Source: Trebonia sp963774945 (lineage in GTDB: Bacteria; Actinomycetota; Actinomycetes; Streptosporangiales; Streptosporangiaceae). Taken from it: DNA of 64,000 bases. The DNA lies in assembly GCA_963774945.1 (NCBI GenBank), contig CAVZHA010000012.1, positions 62,001 through 126,000 of the forward strand. The letters run 5' to 3'. The position numbers and the translations under genes are program-made. A model generated the notes under the pieces. The model made no database searches and was not told the DNA's origin. It saw only the letters and a program-made list of their open reading frames with translations. Shown here in pieces: positions 55,447 to 64,000 of this stretch (its first letter is position 1; each line of letters opens with the position of its first letter).

Positions 55447-57287
55447 GTGGCCATCACGAGTACCGGGACCGACGGCGACCGACTGCTGCTCGCCGCCGCC
55501 CGCCAGGGCGGCTGCTGGCTCGCGCTGCTCGGCGCCGCGTCCCTGGCCGCGGCCGCGGCGCAGGTGCTGCTTCCCGCGGCGGTCGGGCACGCCATCGACG
55601 CGATTCTCGCCAGGAACGCGACGGCCGGCAACCTTGCGGTCGGCAAACCCGGCGGCCCCCTGGCGGCCTGCGCGATCCTGGTGGCCGTCATCGTCGGCTG
55701 CGGCGCCGTCACCGACCTCGCGACCGGAGTCTCCGGCGCGACGGCCACCGCGCGGCTGCGCCGACTGCTGGCCGGGCACGTCGTCGCCGTCGGCCCGCGG
55801 CTGCTCACCAGCGCGGCGACGAACACGAACACGACCTCGAACCCAGCCGCAAGCACGGTCACGGGCAGCAACAGCAACACCGACTTCAGTGCCGGGGACA
55901 CCGTCAGCCGCGTCGTCGCCGGTGCCGCCGACGCGGGCACCGCGCCCGCCAGCCTGCTGCTGGCCGCCATCGCGGTGATACCGCCGCTCGGCAGCGTCAT
56001 AGCACTCGGGCTGATCGACCCCTGGCTTGTCGCGGCCTTCGCCGTCGGCTTCCCCGCGTTCGCCGTCGTCCTGCGGACGGCTGGTCCGCGACTCCTCCGC
56101 CGTCAGCGCCGGGTACGGCCGGGCGCAGGGGGCCATCGCCGCCCGGCTGCTCGACGCGCTCGCGGGTGCCCGCACGATCGCCGCGGCCGGCACGCAGGCC
56201 CGCGAACGAGAGCGCGTCCTCGCCCCGCTGCCGCTGCTGCGGGAACACGGCTACGCCTCCTGGCGCGTGCAGGCGCGGGCCGCCGCCCAGGCGATGACCA
56301 TCGCCCCGGCGCTGCAGGTCATCGTGGTCGCCGTCGCCGGCGTGGAGCTCGCCAGGCACCGGATCAGCCCGGGCGATCTGGTCGCCGCGAGCCAGTACGC
56401 GGTGCTCGCGGTCGGCATCGGCGCGAGCGTCGGGCTGGTCAGCCGGCTGGGCCGCGCGCGCGGCGGCGCAAGGCGGGCCGCCGAACTGCTCGCGCGGCCG
56501 TGCCCGCGCTACGGGACGCAAGACCTGCCGGCCGGGCGGCACCATGCGGGTCGCGGCGAACTACGGCTGAGCGGCATCACGGTACGCCACGGCGGCGAGG
56601 CGGTGCTGCGCGACCTCGACCTCATCCGTTGCGCCTGGTGTCGCCGTCGCCGTGGTCGGCCGGTCCGGGGCCGGCAAGTCCACCCTGGCGCGGCTCGCCG
56701 GGCGGCTGGCCGATCCCGACGCGGGCACGGTGTTCCTCGACGGGATCAACCTGCGCGAGTTCACGAGGGCGTCCCTCCGCGAATCCGTCGTCTATGCCTT
56801 CGAACGCCCCGAACTGGTCGGCGACACCCCCCACGACGTCATCGGGTTCGGATTGCGCCGCCCCGACGACGCGCAGGTCCTGCTCGCTGCCGGGCAAGCC
56901 CAGGCCGCCGCCTTCATCGCCCGCCTGCCCCGGCAGATGAGCACCTCGCTCGACGGCACCCCGTTGTCCGGCGGCGAGGTGCAGCGGCTCGGGCTGGCTC
57001 GCGCGTTCGCGCACGCAGGCGCGGCGCGCCTGCTCGTACTCGACGACGCCACGTCCAGCCTCGACACGGTCACAGAAATGCTCGTCGCCCGGGCCATCAC
57101 AGGCGAGCTGAGCGGCCTGACCCGGCTCATCGTGGCGCACCGCGCGACCACGGCCGCCCGGGCGGACCTCGTCGCCTGGCTCGACGGCGGTCGGATCCGC
57201 GCCCTCGCACCGCACGGCGAGCTGTGGGCGGACCGGGAGTACCGCGCGATCTTCGGCGCGGCCGACGGGGCAGGCGAAGCGTGCTGA
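55447..57287 (+). CDS. ABC half-transporter 1 of the lanthipeptide cluster (RamA-like), frameshifted
   Basis: This is a membrane-ATPase half-transporter, about 610 residues. The N-terminal part has hydrophobic helices (WLALLGAASLAAAAAQVLLP, ACAILVAVIVGCGAVTDL). The ATPase has Walker A VVGRSGAGKSTLARLAG, signature LSGGEVQRLGLARAF and Walker B RLLVLDDATSSLD. The frame shifts by +1 near 56083 and near 56640, each repaired by removing one base. It starts at GTG 55447. The stop overlaps the start of the second half-transporter by seven bases. By analogy with RamAB the pair exports the mature peptide. Confidence 0.85.
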
Positions 57288-59040
57288 TCCGTCATCTCCG
57301 GCCGGCGCCGGAAGGACGTCGCGTGGCTCGCCGCGTGGTCCCTCGTCCAGTCGCTCCCCGCGGTCGCCTCCGGCTGGTCGCTCGCGCAGGCGACCACCCA
57401 GTTCCTGGTCGGCCGCACCGACTCTGGGCCTCGCCTGGCTAGGCGTCCTCGCCGCGGCCGCGCTGGCCGGGGCGTTCGGCACCCGGCAGGTGTACGTGAG
57501 AATCGGCGTGATCGTCGAGCCGTTCCGCGACGACCTTGTCACGGCCATCGTGGACGGCGCCCTCGCCCGCCCCGACCCGCGCTCCGTCGCGCGGATGACG
57601 CACCAGGCGGAGATCGTCAGGGACTCCGTCGCCGGCGTGCTCGCTCATCACCTGCACGTTCGCGTGCACCGTGGTGAGCACGCTGGCCGGCCTCGTCACC
57701 CTGTTGCCCGCCACGCTGCCGTACGTCGTCCCGCCGCTGCTCGCGTCGGTGATCCTGCTGCGGCTGCTGCTCCGCCCGTACGCCGCGCGCCAGCGCGCCG
57801 CCGTCCTCGCCGAGGAGAGCGTGGCGGCCGAAGTGGCGCGGGCGGCAAGCGCCGCGCGCGACATCACCGCGTGCGGCGCCGAAGACCTCGTCGTCGACGG
57901 CCTCGCCCGGCACATAGCCCGCCAGGAGAAGGCCGCGCGCCGCGTCGCCGTCGCCGGGTCGGCGCGCCTGCTGTGCCTCGCGGTGGGCGGCTGGCTGCCC
58001 TTGCTGCTGGTGCTGGCCGCCGCCCCCGGAATGCTGCGGCACGGCGCGTCTCCCGGCGACATCGTCGGCGCGATCACCTATATCACCGGGAGCTTGCGCG
58101 GCGTCCTCTACACGCTCTCGCAGGGCATGGGCGCCGGCCTGGTCCGGCTCAACGTGACGCTGGAGCGTATCCTCCAGACCAGCGCCCGGCCGGAAACCCC
58201 GGCAGAAACGCCGCCGGAAGCCGCGTCCATACCGCCGTCGGCCCCCGCCCCCGCCCGCCTCCCCGCCGTCAACCAGGACCAGGACGGCACGCTTGAGCTC
58301 CGGGACGTCACCTTCGCCTACGGCCCGCACGCCGAGCCGGTCATCTCCGGCCTCACCCTCACGATCCCGCCCGGCGACCACCTCGCGGTCGTCGGCCCGA
58401 GCGGCATCGGCAAGTCCAGCCTGGCGGGCTTGCTCGCCGGGATGCTCAGCCCGGGCCGAAGGCGAGGTTCTCCTCGATGGCCTGCCCGTGGCCGGGCTCG
58501 GCCGGAGCTGGCGGATCCTGATCCCCCAGGAGGCCTATGTCTTCACCGGCACGATGAAAGAAAACCTCACGTACCTCTATTCCGCCACGAAAACGGAACT
58601 CGACGAGGCCGCGGAGGCCATCGGCCTTACCACTCTCATCACCCGTCTCGGCGGCTACGGCGCTGCTATCAACCCCGCCGCGCTGTCTGCGGGCGAGCGT
58701 CAGCTCATCGCGCTCGCCCGCGCGTACCTGCCGCCCGCGCGGCTCGTCATCCTCGACGAAGGCCACCTGCCATCTCGACCCGGCCGCGGAAGCACGGGCG
58801 GAGACGGCGTTCTCGCGCCGCGGCGGCACGCTCATCGTGATCGCGCACCGCATCTCTTCGGCGCGCCGCGCCCGGCGGACCCTCGTGCTCGACGGCGCCC
58901 GCCCCCAAGTCGGCGACCACGCGTCCCTGCTCGCCAGCTCTGCCATGTACGCGGACCTCGCCGGGCAGTGGGAGACACCCCATTATCCCGAACGGTCCGG
59001 GGTGGCTCCACAGGCGGTGGGTGACAGTCAGTTGAGGTAG
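57281..59040 (+). CDS. ABC half-transporter 2 of the lanthipeptide cluster (RamB-like), frameshifted
   Basis: This is the second half-transporter. GTG 57281 overlaps the end of the first. The parts, joined across +1 shifts near 57300, 57425, 57650, 58455 and 58760, read VAWLAAWSLVQSLPAVASGW, TVVSTLAGLVTLLPATLPYV and LPLLLVLAAAPGMLRHGASP (membrane domain). The ATPase follows with Walker A VVGPSGIGKSSLAGLLAG, signature ALSAGERQLIALARAYL, Walker B LVILDEATCHLDP after repair, and IAHRISSARRA. The signature has LSAGE instead of LSGGE. The C-terminus overlaps the convergent response-regulator gene by 13 bases. Confidence 0.82.
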
Positions 59041-59399
59041 CGGCCGATGATGGTCAAGAGCTGGTGAACGTCGAACGGCTTGCCCAGAAAGTCGGCGGCG
59101 CCCGCCGCGAGGAGTTCATCGACGGTCGCCGGGTTCGAGTCGCCGCTGAGAATGACGACCGGAATCGCGGCGGTGGCCGGGGCGGCGGCGAGCTGGCGGA
59201 GGACCTGCTCGCCGCTGCCGTCGGGCAGGCGGTTGTCGAGCAGAATGAGGGCCGGCAGGTCGTCGAGGGCCACCCTGACGCCGGCGTCGCCGGTCATGGC
59301 GGTGCGCAGCTGGATGTCGGGGCGCTTGCGCTTGAACAGGCGCCTGAGGAGGAAGATGTTGTCCTCGTTGTCGTCGATGTAGAGCACGACCTCGTTCAT
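59028..59399 (-). CDS. single-domain response regulator
   Basis: This 123-residue receiver has acidic D9/D10, Asp55 in LILLDNRLPDG, and DFLGKPFDVHQLL with the conserved Lys. ATG 59399 overlaps the end of the propeller gene (ATGA), so it is the last cistron of the leftward signalling operon. No output domain. Confidence 0.9.
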   Translation of the reverse strand: MNEVVLYIDDNEDNIFLLRRLFKRKRPDIQLRTAMTGDAGVRVALDDLPALILLDNRLPDGSGEQVLRQLAAAPATAAIPVVILSGDSNPATVDELLAAGAADFLGKPFDVHQLLTIIGRYLN

Positions 59400-61057
59400 G
59401 GTGCCGGTACCTTCCGGTGAGCCGGATCCGCCCCGTGGTCAATCGGCTGGAACCTCGACAGGACCCCGGTCGCCGACGATGGTCGGTAGCTGGCGCTCCC
59501 CGGGTAGCTGGCCCGGACGACGATGTCGCTGTCCAGCCAGGTCGGGCGGGTCTTGGGTTCGGTGACTACGCAGCTGGCCGAGCCGAGGCTGTTGGTGCGC
59601 GAACTGCACAGGTGAGTGCGGCCGGTGCTGAACGACACGGGCTGGCCGCCGAGCGGGCGGCCGGACGCGGTGAGTTTCGCGACGAGCGTGAACTTCTGAT
59701 GCGGCCCGCGGTCGGTGCGCTCGGCCAGCGCCGTCGGCGCCCGGGCGACGGTCTGAATCAGCCTGCCGGTGGATGCGGCGTAACTGGCGTCGCCGGGATA
59801 GACGGCGGTGATCGTGTCGCGTCCGGTCGGCAGGCTCCCGGTGGCGCAGGTGGCGCGGTAGGTGCTGCCGCTGACGTGGGCCAGGCGCACACCCCTGCAC
59901 AGCGATTTGGAGCCGATGCTGAACGTCAAGGTGCCGCCGTCGGCCGGGCCGACGGTCGCAGTGAAGGTGACCTTCTGACCGAAGGTGCTCGGGTTCCGTG
60001 ACGAGGTCACCTTGGTAACCGGAGTTGGCCGGGTCACGCTGATCACCGACACCGTGGAACCGCCCCCGTTGGCCACGTAGGCGGTGTGAGATGTGGGGTC
60101 TACCGCGACCCCGTCTGGATCGGCGCCCACGGGGATGGTGGCGGTCACGGCATTGGTCGCCTCGTTGATCACCGACACGGTGCCGCCGAGGTTCGCCACG
60201 TAGGCGGTCCGGAGGCTGGCGTCCACCGCCACCGCGGCCGGATTCTCGCCTACTGCGATGGTGGCGATGACGGTTCCGGTCGCCTCGTTGATGGCCGACA
60301 CCGTGTGGGTGCCGCCGTTGGCCACGTAGGCGGTGCGGGATGCTGCGTCTATCGCGACCCCGTCGGGGTCGGCGCCTACGGGGATGGTGGCGGTGACTGT
60401 TCCGGTCGCCTCGTTGATGACCGACACCGTGTTGGTGCCCCCGTTGGCCACGTAGGCGGTGTGGGCTGCGGGGTCTATCGCGACGCCGTCGGGGTCGGCG
60501 CCTACGGGGATGGTGGCGGTGACGGTTCCGGTCGCCTCGTTGATCGCCGACACGGTGTTGTCGCCCCCGTTGGCGACGTAGGCCGTGTGGGACTTCGGGT
60601 CCATCGCCACCCCGTCCGGACCGTGGCCCACTGTGATGATGGCGGTCACGGTGGCGGTCGCCTCGCTGATGACCGACACCGTGCCGTTGCCCCCGTTGGT
60701 GACGTAGACGATGCGAGCGGTCGGGTCCGCCGCCACCGTGAGCGGGCCGCCGCCGACCGTGACCGAGGTGGTCACGGTCTTGGTCGCCTCGTCGATCACC
60801 GACACGGTGTCATCATCGATGTTGGTCACGTAGGCGGTGTGCGACGTGGGGTCCGCCGCCACTCCGTCCGGGCCGGCGCCCACTTCGATGCTGGCGGTCA
60901 CGGCATAGCCGCCCGGCGCCGAGGCGGGCTGCTCGGCGGCTGCGCCGACCGTCAGCGCCAGCATGGCTGCGGCGGCCACCGCGACCGCCGGCTGCCAGCG
61001 GGGGGCGGCCCGACCGAGATAATCAGCGACTACGTGATGGCCCTCCCGTGTGTGCAT
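59396..61057 (-). CDS. secreted YVTN seven-bladed propeller with Ig-like repeats
   Basis: This 553-residue protein has an N-terminal signal region (AVAVAAAAMLALTVGAAA). Seven YVTN repeats follow, each with the pattern PDGVAIDPxxHTAYVAN and TVSVINEATGTVTATIPVG, consistent with a complete seven-bladed beta-propeller (about residues 50-345). Two bacterial Ig-like modules then follow (VTSSRNPSTFGQKVTFTATV and the later ALAERTDRGPHQKFTLVAKL). ATG 61057 follows AAGGAG. The propeller may bind a ligand or protein outside the cell. Its place between two response-regulator genes, with ATGA coupling to the downstream one, is unusual. Confidence 0.9.
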   Translation of the reverse strand: MHTREGHHVVADYLGRAAPRWQPAVAVAAAAMLALTVGAAAEQPASAPGGYAVTASIEVGAGPDGVAADPTSHTAYVTNIDDDTVSVIDEATKTVTTSVTVGGGPLTVAADPTARIVYVTNGGNGTVSVISEATATVTAIITVGHGPDGVAMDPKSHTAYVANGGDNTVSAINEATGTVTATIPVGADPDGVAIDPAAHTAYVANGGTNTVSVINEATGTVTATIPVGADPDGVAIDAASRTAYVANGGTHTVSAINEATGTVIATIAVGENPAAVAVDASLRTAYVANLGGTVSVINEATNAVTATIPVGADPDGVAVDPTSHTAYVANGGGSTVSVISVTRPTPVTKVTSSRNPSTFGQKVTFTATVGPADGGTLTFSIGSKSLCRGVRLAHVSGSTYRATCATGSLPTGRDTITAVYPGDASYAASTGRLIQTVARAPTALAERTDRGPHQKFTLVAKLTASGRPLGGQPVSFSTGRTHLCSSRTNSLGSASCVVTEPKTRPTWLDSDIVVRASYPGSASYRPSSATGVLSRFQPIDHGADPAHRKVPAP

Positions 61058-61095
61058 AACCTGTCTCCTTACTGCGTCCCGAGGGCGCACGGCCT

Positions 61096-61731
61096 TCAGG
61101 ATTGTCGTTCTGTGGCTTTAACCTCACCGCGGGCGGCGGTGAGTAGCTGACGGATGCGGCTCATCGCCTGTTCGGCCGCTGCCAGCTGGCCGAGGCTGGC
61201 CAGGCGCTGGGCCTGAAGCAGCTGGCCCTCGAGGTTGGCTAGCCGCGTCCGCTGCTCGACCTCGGCCAGCGCCCGCATGATGACTGAGGGAAGACGGGCG
61301 GGCCGGTCCTTGAGGACGTAATCGGTGGCCCCCTGCTTGATGAGCTCGACCGCCGCATCGTCTCCGAGCACCCCGGACCAGATGATGAACGGTATGTCCG
61401 GGTAGCCCTCCTGGGCGAGCTTCAGAGCCTCCTGGCCGGTGAAGCCGGGCAGGTGGTAGTCGGACAGGATTATGTCTGGCTCGAAGGCCGCCATCTGCTC
61501 GATAAACGACGCCTTAGTGTCGACGACCACGGCCACGAAGTCCAGGCCGGCGTCGGCCAGGAGGCGCTGGGCCAGGGTGGCGTCCCAGGCCTCGTCTTCC
61601 AGGATCAGGATGCGCGCGCTGCGTCCGGCCGAGTCCGCCTCGCCGGCGGATTGGTCGTTCGGCTGCTTCGGGACGGTGATCGGCTCCGGCTGGCCCGTCT
61701 CCGGCTCGTTGCGCTGTTGTTCGCCGCTCAT
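61096..61731 (-). CDS. response regulator with C-terminal coiled coil
   Basis: This 211-residue protein has a Pro/Glu-rich N-terminal extension (residues 1-38), a receiver with E45/D46, Asp91 in IILSDYHLPGF and a Lys in DYVLKDRPA, then a helical tail (ANLEGQLLQAQRLASLGQLA) likely to dimerise. There is no DNA-binding domain. It lies ten bases after the Rcp1-like regulator. Confidence 0.9.
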   Translation of the reverse strand: MSGEQQRNEPETGQPEPITVPKQPNDQSAGEADSAGRSARILILEDEAWDATLAQRLLADAGLDFVAVVVDTKASFIEQMAAFEPDIILSDYHLPGFTGQEALKLAQEGYPDIPFIIWSGVLGDDAAVELIKQGATDYVLKDRPARLPSVIMRALAEVEQRTRLANLEGQLLQAQRLASLGQLAAAEQAMSRIRQLLTAARGEVKATERQS

Positions 61732-61741
61732 GGCTGTCGCC

Positions 61742-62203
61742 TCAATTCGATTCCGGCGCGCGGCTGGGTGCGGGCTCATTCAAGAGCAGCCAGAACACGC
61801 CGACGGCCCGGACCGCATCGGCGAATTCGGAGAATTTAACCGGTTTTCGCACATACGCATTGGCCCCGCTGCGGTAACTGTCCAGGATGTCTTCTTCCAG
61901 CTTGGAGCTGGTCAAGACGACCACCGGGATCAGCTGCGTCCGGGCATCGGCCTGCATCCTGCGCAAAATCTCAAGCCCGCCGACCTTCGGGAGATTCAAG
62001 TCGAGGAGGACGAGAGCCGGACACGGGGCGTCGAGGCCGTCGCTGTCGCCGCTGGCGGGGAAGAGGTACGCCAGAGCCTCGGCCCCGTCTCGCACCACGA
62101 CGACCTCGTTGCTGATGTTGCTCTTCTTGAAGGCCCGGAGCGTCAGTGCCTCGTCGTCGGGATTATCTTCTACCAGCAAGATAGGTTTAGTTGTCACGCG
62201 CAT
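61742..62203 (-). CDS. Rcp1-like single-domain response regulator
   Basis: This 153-residue receiver has the Rcp1-type spacing, with E12/D13, Asp68 in LVLLDLNLPKVGG and YVRKPVKFSEFADAV. Such regulators pair with phytochrome-type kinases. ATG 62203 overlaps the kinase stop by ten bases, so it is the immediate phosphate acceptor of that kinase. Confidence 0.92.
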   Translation of the reverse strand: MRVTTKPILLVEDNPDDEALTLRAFKKSNISNEVVVVRDGAEALAYLFPASGDSDGLDAPCPALVLLDLNLPKVGGLEILRRMQADARTQLIPVVVLTSSKLEEDILDSYRSGANAYVRKPVKFSEFADAVRAVGVFWLLLNEPAPSRAPESN

Positions 62204-64000
62204 TCCTTCCTGTCGAGGGTGAAGTAGAAGGTCGCACCCGCTCCGACGGTGCCCTCGGCCCAGACATGGCCGCCGTGGCGTTCCACGATCCGCCGCACGG
62301 TCGCCAGGCCGGTGCCGGCGCCGGGGAAGTCGCGGGCCGCGTGGAGCCGCTGGAACGGCTGGAACAGCTTGCTCGCGTAGGCCGGATCGAAGCCGGCGCC
62401 GTTGTCTCGCACGTAACAGCACACGGCGGCGTCACTGCTGGGTACCGTTCCGAACTCAATCGACGCGTCGTCGCGGCCGGACGTGAACTTCCAGGCGTTG
62501 TCGAGCAGGTTTTGCAGGACCGTGCGGATAAGCCCACGGTCTGCCATGACCAGGACTTGCCTCTGGATAGCGAAGCAGATGGGCCGAATCGGTTCCCGGC
62601 GCTGCATTTCCTCGGCGATCCTGGCGGCCTCCTGGCCGAGGTCGACCGACTGCAGGCGCAACTCAGCCCGAGATATGCGCGAAAGGTGCAGCAGGTAGTC
62701 AATCTGCTCGCCCATCTGCTGGCTGACGGAGACGATTCTCTCGGCATAGCCGTGGCCTTCCTCGCCAAGAACCTCCCCGTACTCCTCGAGCAGAAGCTCG
62801 CTGTAGCCGCTGAGCGCCCTCAGCGGGGCGCGCAAGTCGTGGGAAACCGTGTAGATGAAACTCTCCAGGTCGCGATTAGAACGCTCGAGGTCTTTCACCT
62901 GAAGCCGGGCGGTCACGTCTCGGATGGCCGCGGCGACGACGATGCCTTCATCGGTGTCGATTGCGGACAATGAGATCTCGGCCGGGAAGGTGCTGGCATC
63001 GCGGCGGCGCCCGGCAAGCAATACGCCCGCGCCCATTGGCCGGTGCCGCTGGTCAGCGGCACCGGCCCCGGGCCCCGGGTGCACGGGGCCGGCGTCTGGG
63101 ACGAGAATCTCCAGCGGCTGGCCGATAAGCTCGCCGCGCTCATAGCCGAACAACCGCTCCGCCTGGGCATTGACAAGGACGACCCGGCCGTCGGCGGCCA
63201 TGCACACCATCGCGCCAGGTGCGGCCTCCAAAAGCGCGACGAACACGCCATCGGCGAGCTGGATCATCTCACTCACGGTCCGTAGAGTATCAGTGACTGA
63301 GAGTAATAACACGACGTCACGGTGTGTCTCCTTGGCATTCAGTGTGAAGTAGAAGGTGGCGCCGCAGCCCACAGCGCCTTCGGCCCAGGCGTGCCCGCCG
63401 TGGCGTTCGACGATCCGCCGCACGCTGGCCAGGCCGATTCCGGTACCAGGAAACTCGGTGACTGAGTGAAGCCGCTGGAACGGCTGGAACAGCTTGTTCA
63501 CAAAGGCGGGATCGAAACCGGCGCCGTTGTCGCGCACATAGCAGCAGATTTCTGCGTCCTCCGCAGCCGTGGTGGCGAATTCGATGATGGCGTGATCGCA
63601 CTGGGCAGTGAACTTCCAGGCGTTTTCGAGCAAGTTCTGCACCACGGTGCGGATGAGAGTTCGATCTGCGGTAACCCGGACGCCGGCGTCGATGACGAAG
63701 CGAACCCGGCGGCAGGCCTGGCGGGACTGCAGCTCGACGGCGAGGGCGGCGACCTCCGCGCTGAGATCGACCAGTCCCAGGCTCATTTTCGCGCGCGATA
63801 CCTGTGCCAGAAGAAGCAGGTCATCGATGAGCGCGCCCATCCGCTCGGTGGCGGCCTGGATCCTGTCCGTGTACAAGCGGCCCGTTTCGTCGAGACGGTC
63901 GCCATAGTCCTCCGCGAGCGCCTCGCTGAAGCCGCTCAACGCCCGCAGGGGGGAACGCAGATCATGGGCGACCGAGTAGGCGAACGACTCCAGATTCTTA
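62194..64000 (-). CDS. double-module histidine kinase, 5' partial
   Basis: The frame is open to the window edge, so the N-terminus is outside. Visible from the edge: HisKA (SFAYSVAHDLRSPLRALSGF), HATPase (QNLLENAWKFTAQCDHAIIE, DNGAGFDPAFVNKLFQPFQR, GTGIGLASVRRIVERHGG), then a PAS domain (MVCMAADGRVVLVNAQAERL), a second HisKA (FIYTVSHDLRAPLRALSGYS) and HATPase (QNLLDNAWKFTSGRDDASIE, GAGTGLATVRRIVERHGGHV). The two kinase cores are similar at DNA level too, which suggests tandem duplication and fusion. The type is that of phytochrome-like kinases. The first core leads directly into the PAS region without a stop. Confidence 0.88.
   Translation of the reverse strand, partial: KNLESFAYSVAHDLRSPLRALSGFSEALAEDYGDRLDETGRLYTDRIQAATERMGALIDDLLLLAQVSRAKMSLGLVDLSAEVAALAVELQSRQACRRVRFVIDAGVRVTADRTLIRTVVQNLLENAWKFTAQCDHAIIEFATTAAEDAEICCYVRDNGAGFDPAFVNKLFQPFQRLHSVTEFPGTGIGLASVRRIVERHGGHAWAEGAVGCGATFYFTLNAKETHRDVVLLLSVTDTLRTVSEMIQLADGVFVALLEAAPGAMVCMAADGRVVLVNAQAERLFGYERGELIGQPLEILVPDAGPVHPGPGAGAADQRHRPMGAGVLLAGRRRDASTFPAEISLSAIDTDEGIVVAAAIRDVTARLQVKDLERSNRDLESFIYTVSHDLRAPLRALSGYSELLLEEYGEVLGEEGHGYAERIVSVSQQMGEQIDYLLHLSRISRAELRLQSVDLGQEAARIAEEMQRREPIRPICFAIQRQVLVMADRGLIRTVLQNLLDNAWKFTSGRDDASIEFGTVPSSDAAVCCYVRDNGAGFDPAYASKLFQPFQRLHAARDFPGAGTGLATVRRIVERHGGHVWAEGTVGAGATFYFTLDRKECA

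Overview
The window is about 64 kb of very GC-rich DNA from a filamentous-type actinobacterium (Actinomycetota). GTG starts are frequent, AGGAGG-type ribosome sites are common, and the gene families are typical of that phylum: nuo followed by a polyprenyl synthase, a KorAB oxidoreductase, a mycothiol-dependent-type enzyme, an ECF41 sigma factor, an IdeR-like iron box and a SapB-type lanthipeptide cluster. I cannot fix the genus from sequence alone.

Region 1 (1-11.7 kb) is core metabolism: the end of the nuo operon (nuoL partial, nuoM, nuoN), a polyprenyl diphosphate synthase, a 2OG-Fe(II) oxygenase, korAB, an HtpX-like protease and a YajQ-family protein. Region 2 (11.85-17.95 kb) is a decayed integrated element in tRNA-Tyr, bounded by an 80-bp direct repeat of the tRNA 3' end plus terminator. 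It holds an IS110-family transposase with a structured leader, a secreted Cys-rich protein, fragments of a DHA2 exporter, an SDR and a TetR regulator, a broken tyrosine recombinase and a broken MNT/HEPN pair.

Region 3 (18.3-24.7 kb) is a LacI-controlled locus with two large secreted CBM6 enzymes, a GH64-type beta-1,3-glucanase and a beta-helix glucanase-like protein. A conserved operator precedes the regulator and the first enzyme. With the GH18 chitinase at 36-37.5 kb this suggests fungal-wall degradation. Region 4 (24.8-46 kb) is mixed accessory metabolism: a metallophosphoesterase, a TetR/APC permease/amidohydrolase unit with a palindromic operator, peptidase E, an APH-like kinase, ECF41 sigma plus an NmrA-like epimerase with a matching promoter, and an alcohol/formaldehyde oxidation unit (Fe-ADH, histidine kinase, NarL regulator, formaldehyde dehydrogenase). 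Region 5 (46-51.4 kb) has bacterioferritin and its ferredoxin with an iron box, a UvrA paralogue, and a CHASE3 histidine kinase with a response regulator.

Region 6 (51.5-59 kb) is the highlight: a complete SapB/AmfS-type class III lanthipeptide cluster, made of a RamR-like regulator, LanKC synthetase, a precursor peptide hidden by a one-base frameshift, and two ABC half-transporters. Region 7 (59-64 kb, minus strand) is a tightly coupled signalling operon: a double histidine kinase (running off the window), three response regulators and a secreted seven-bladed YVTN propeller.

A recurring technical feature is single-base indels, mostly +1, in otherwise conserved reading frames (nuoN, polyprenyl synthase, both CBM6 enzymes, Fe-ADH, a kinase and the whole lanthipeptide cluster). 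Because they also hit housekeeping genes, sequencing or assembly error is the simplest reading. I annotate those genes across the shifts and give the positions.
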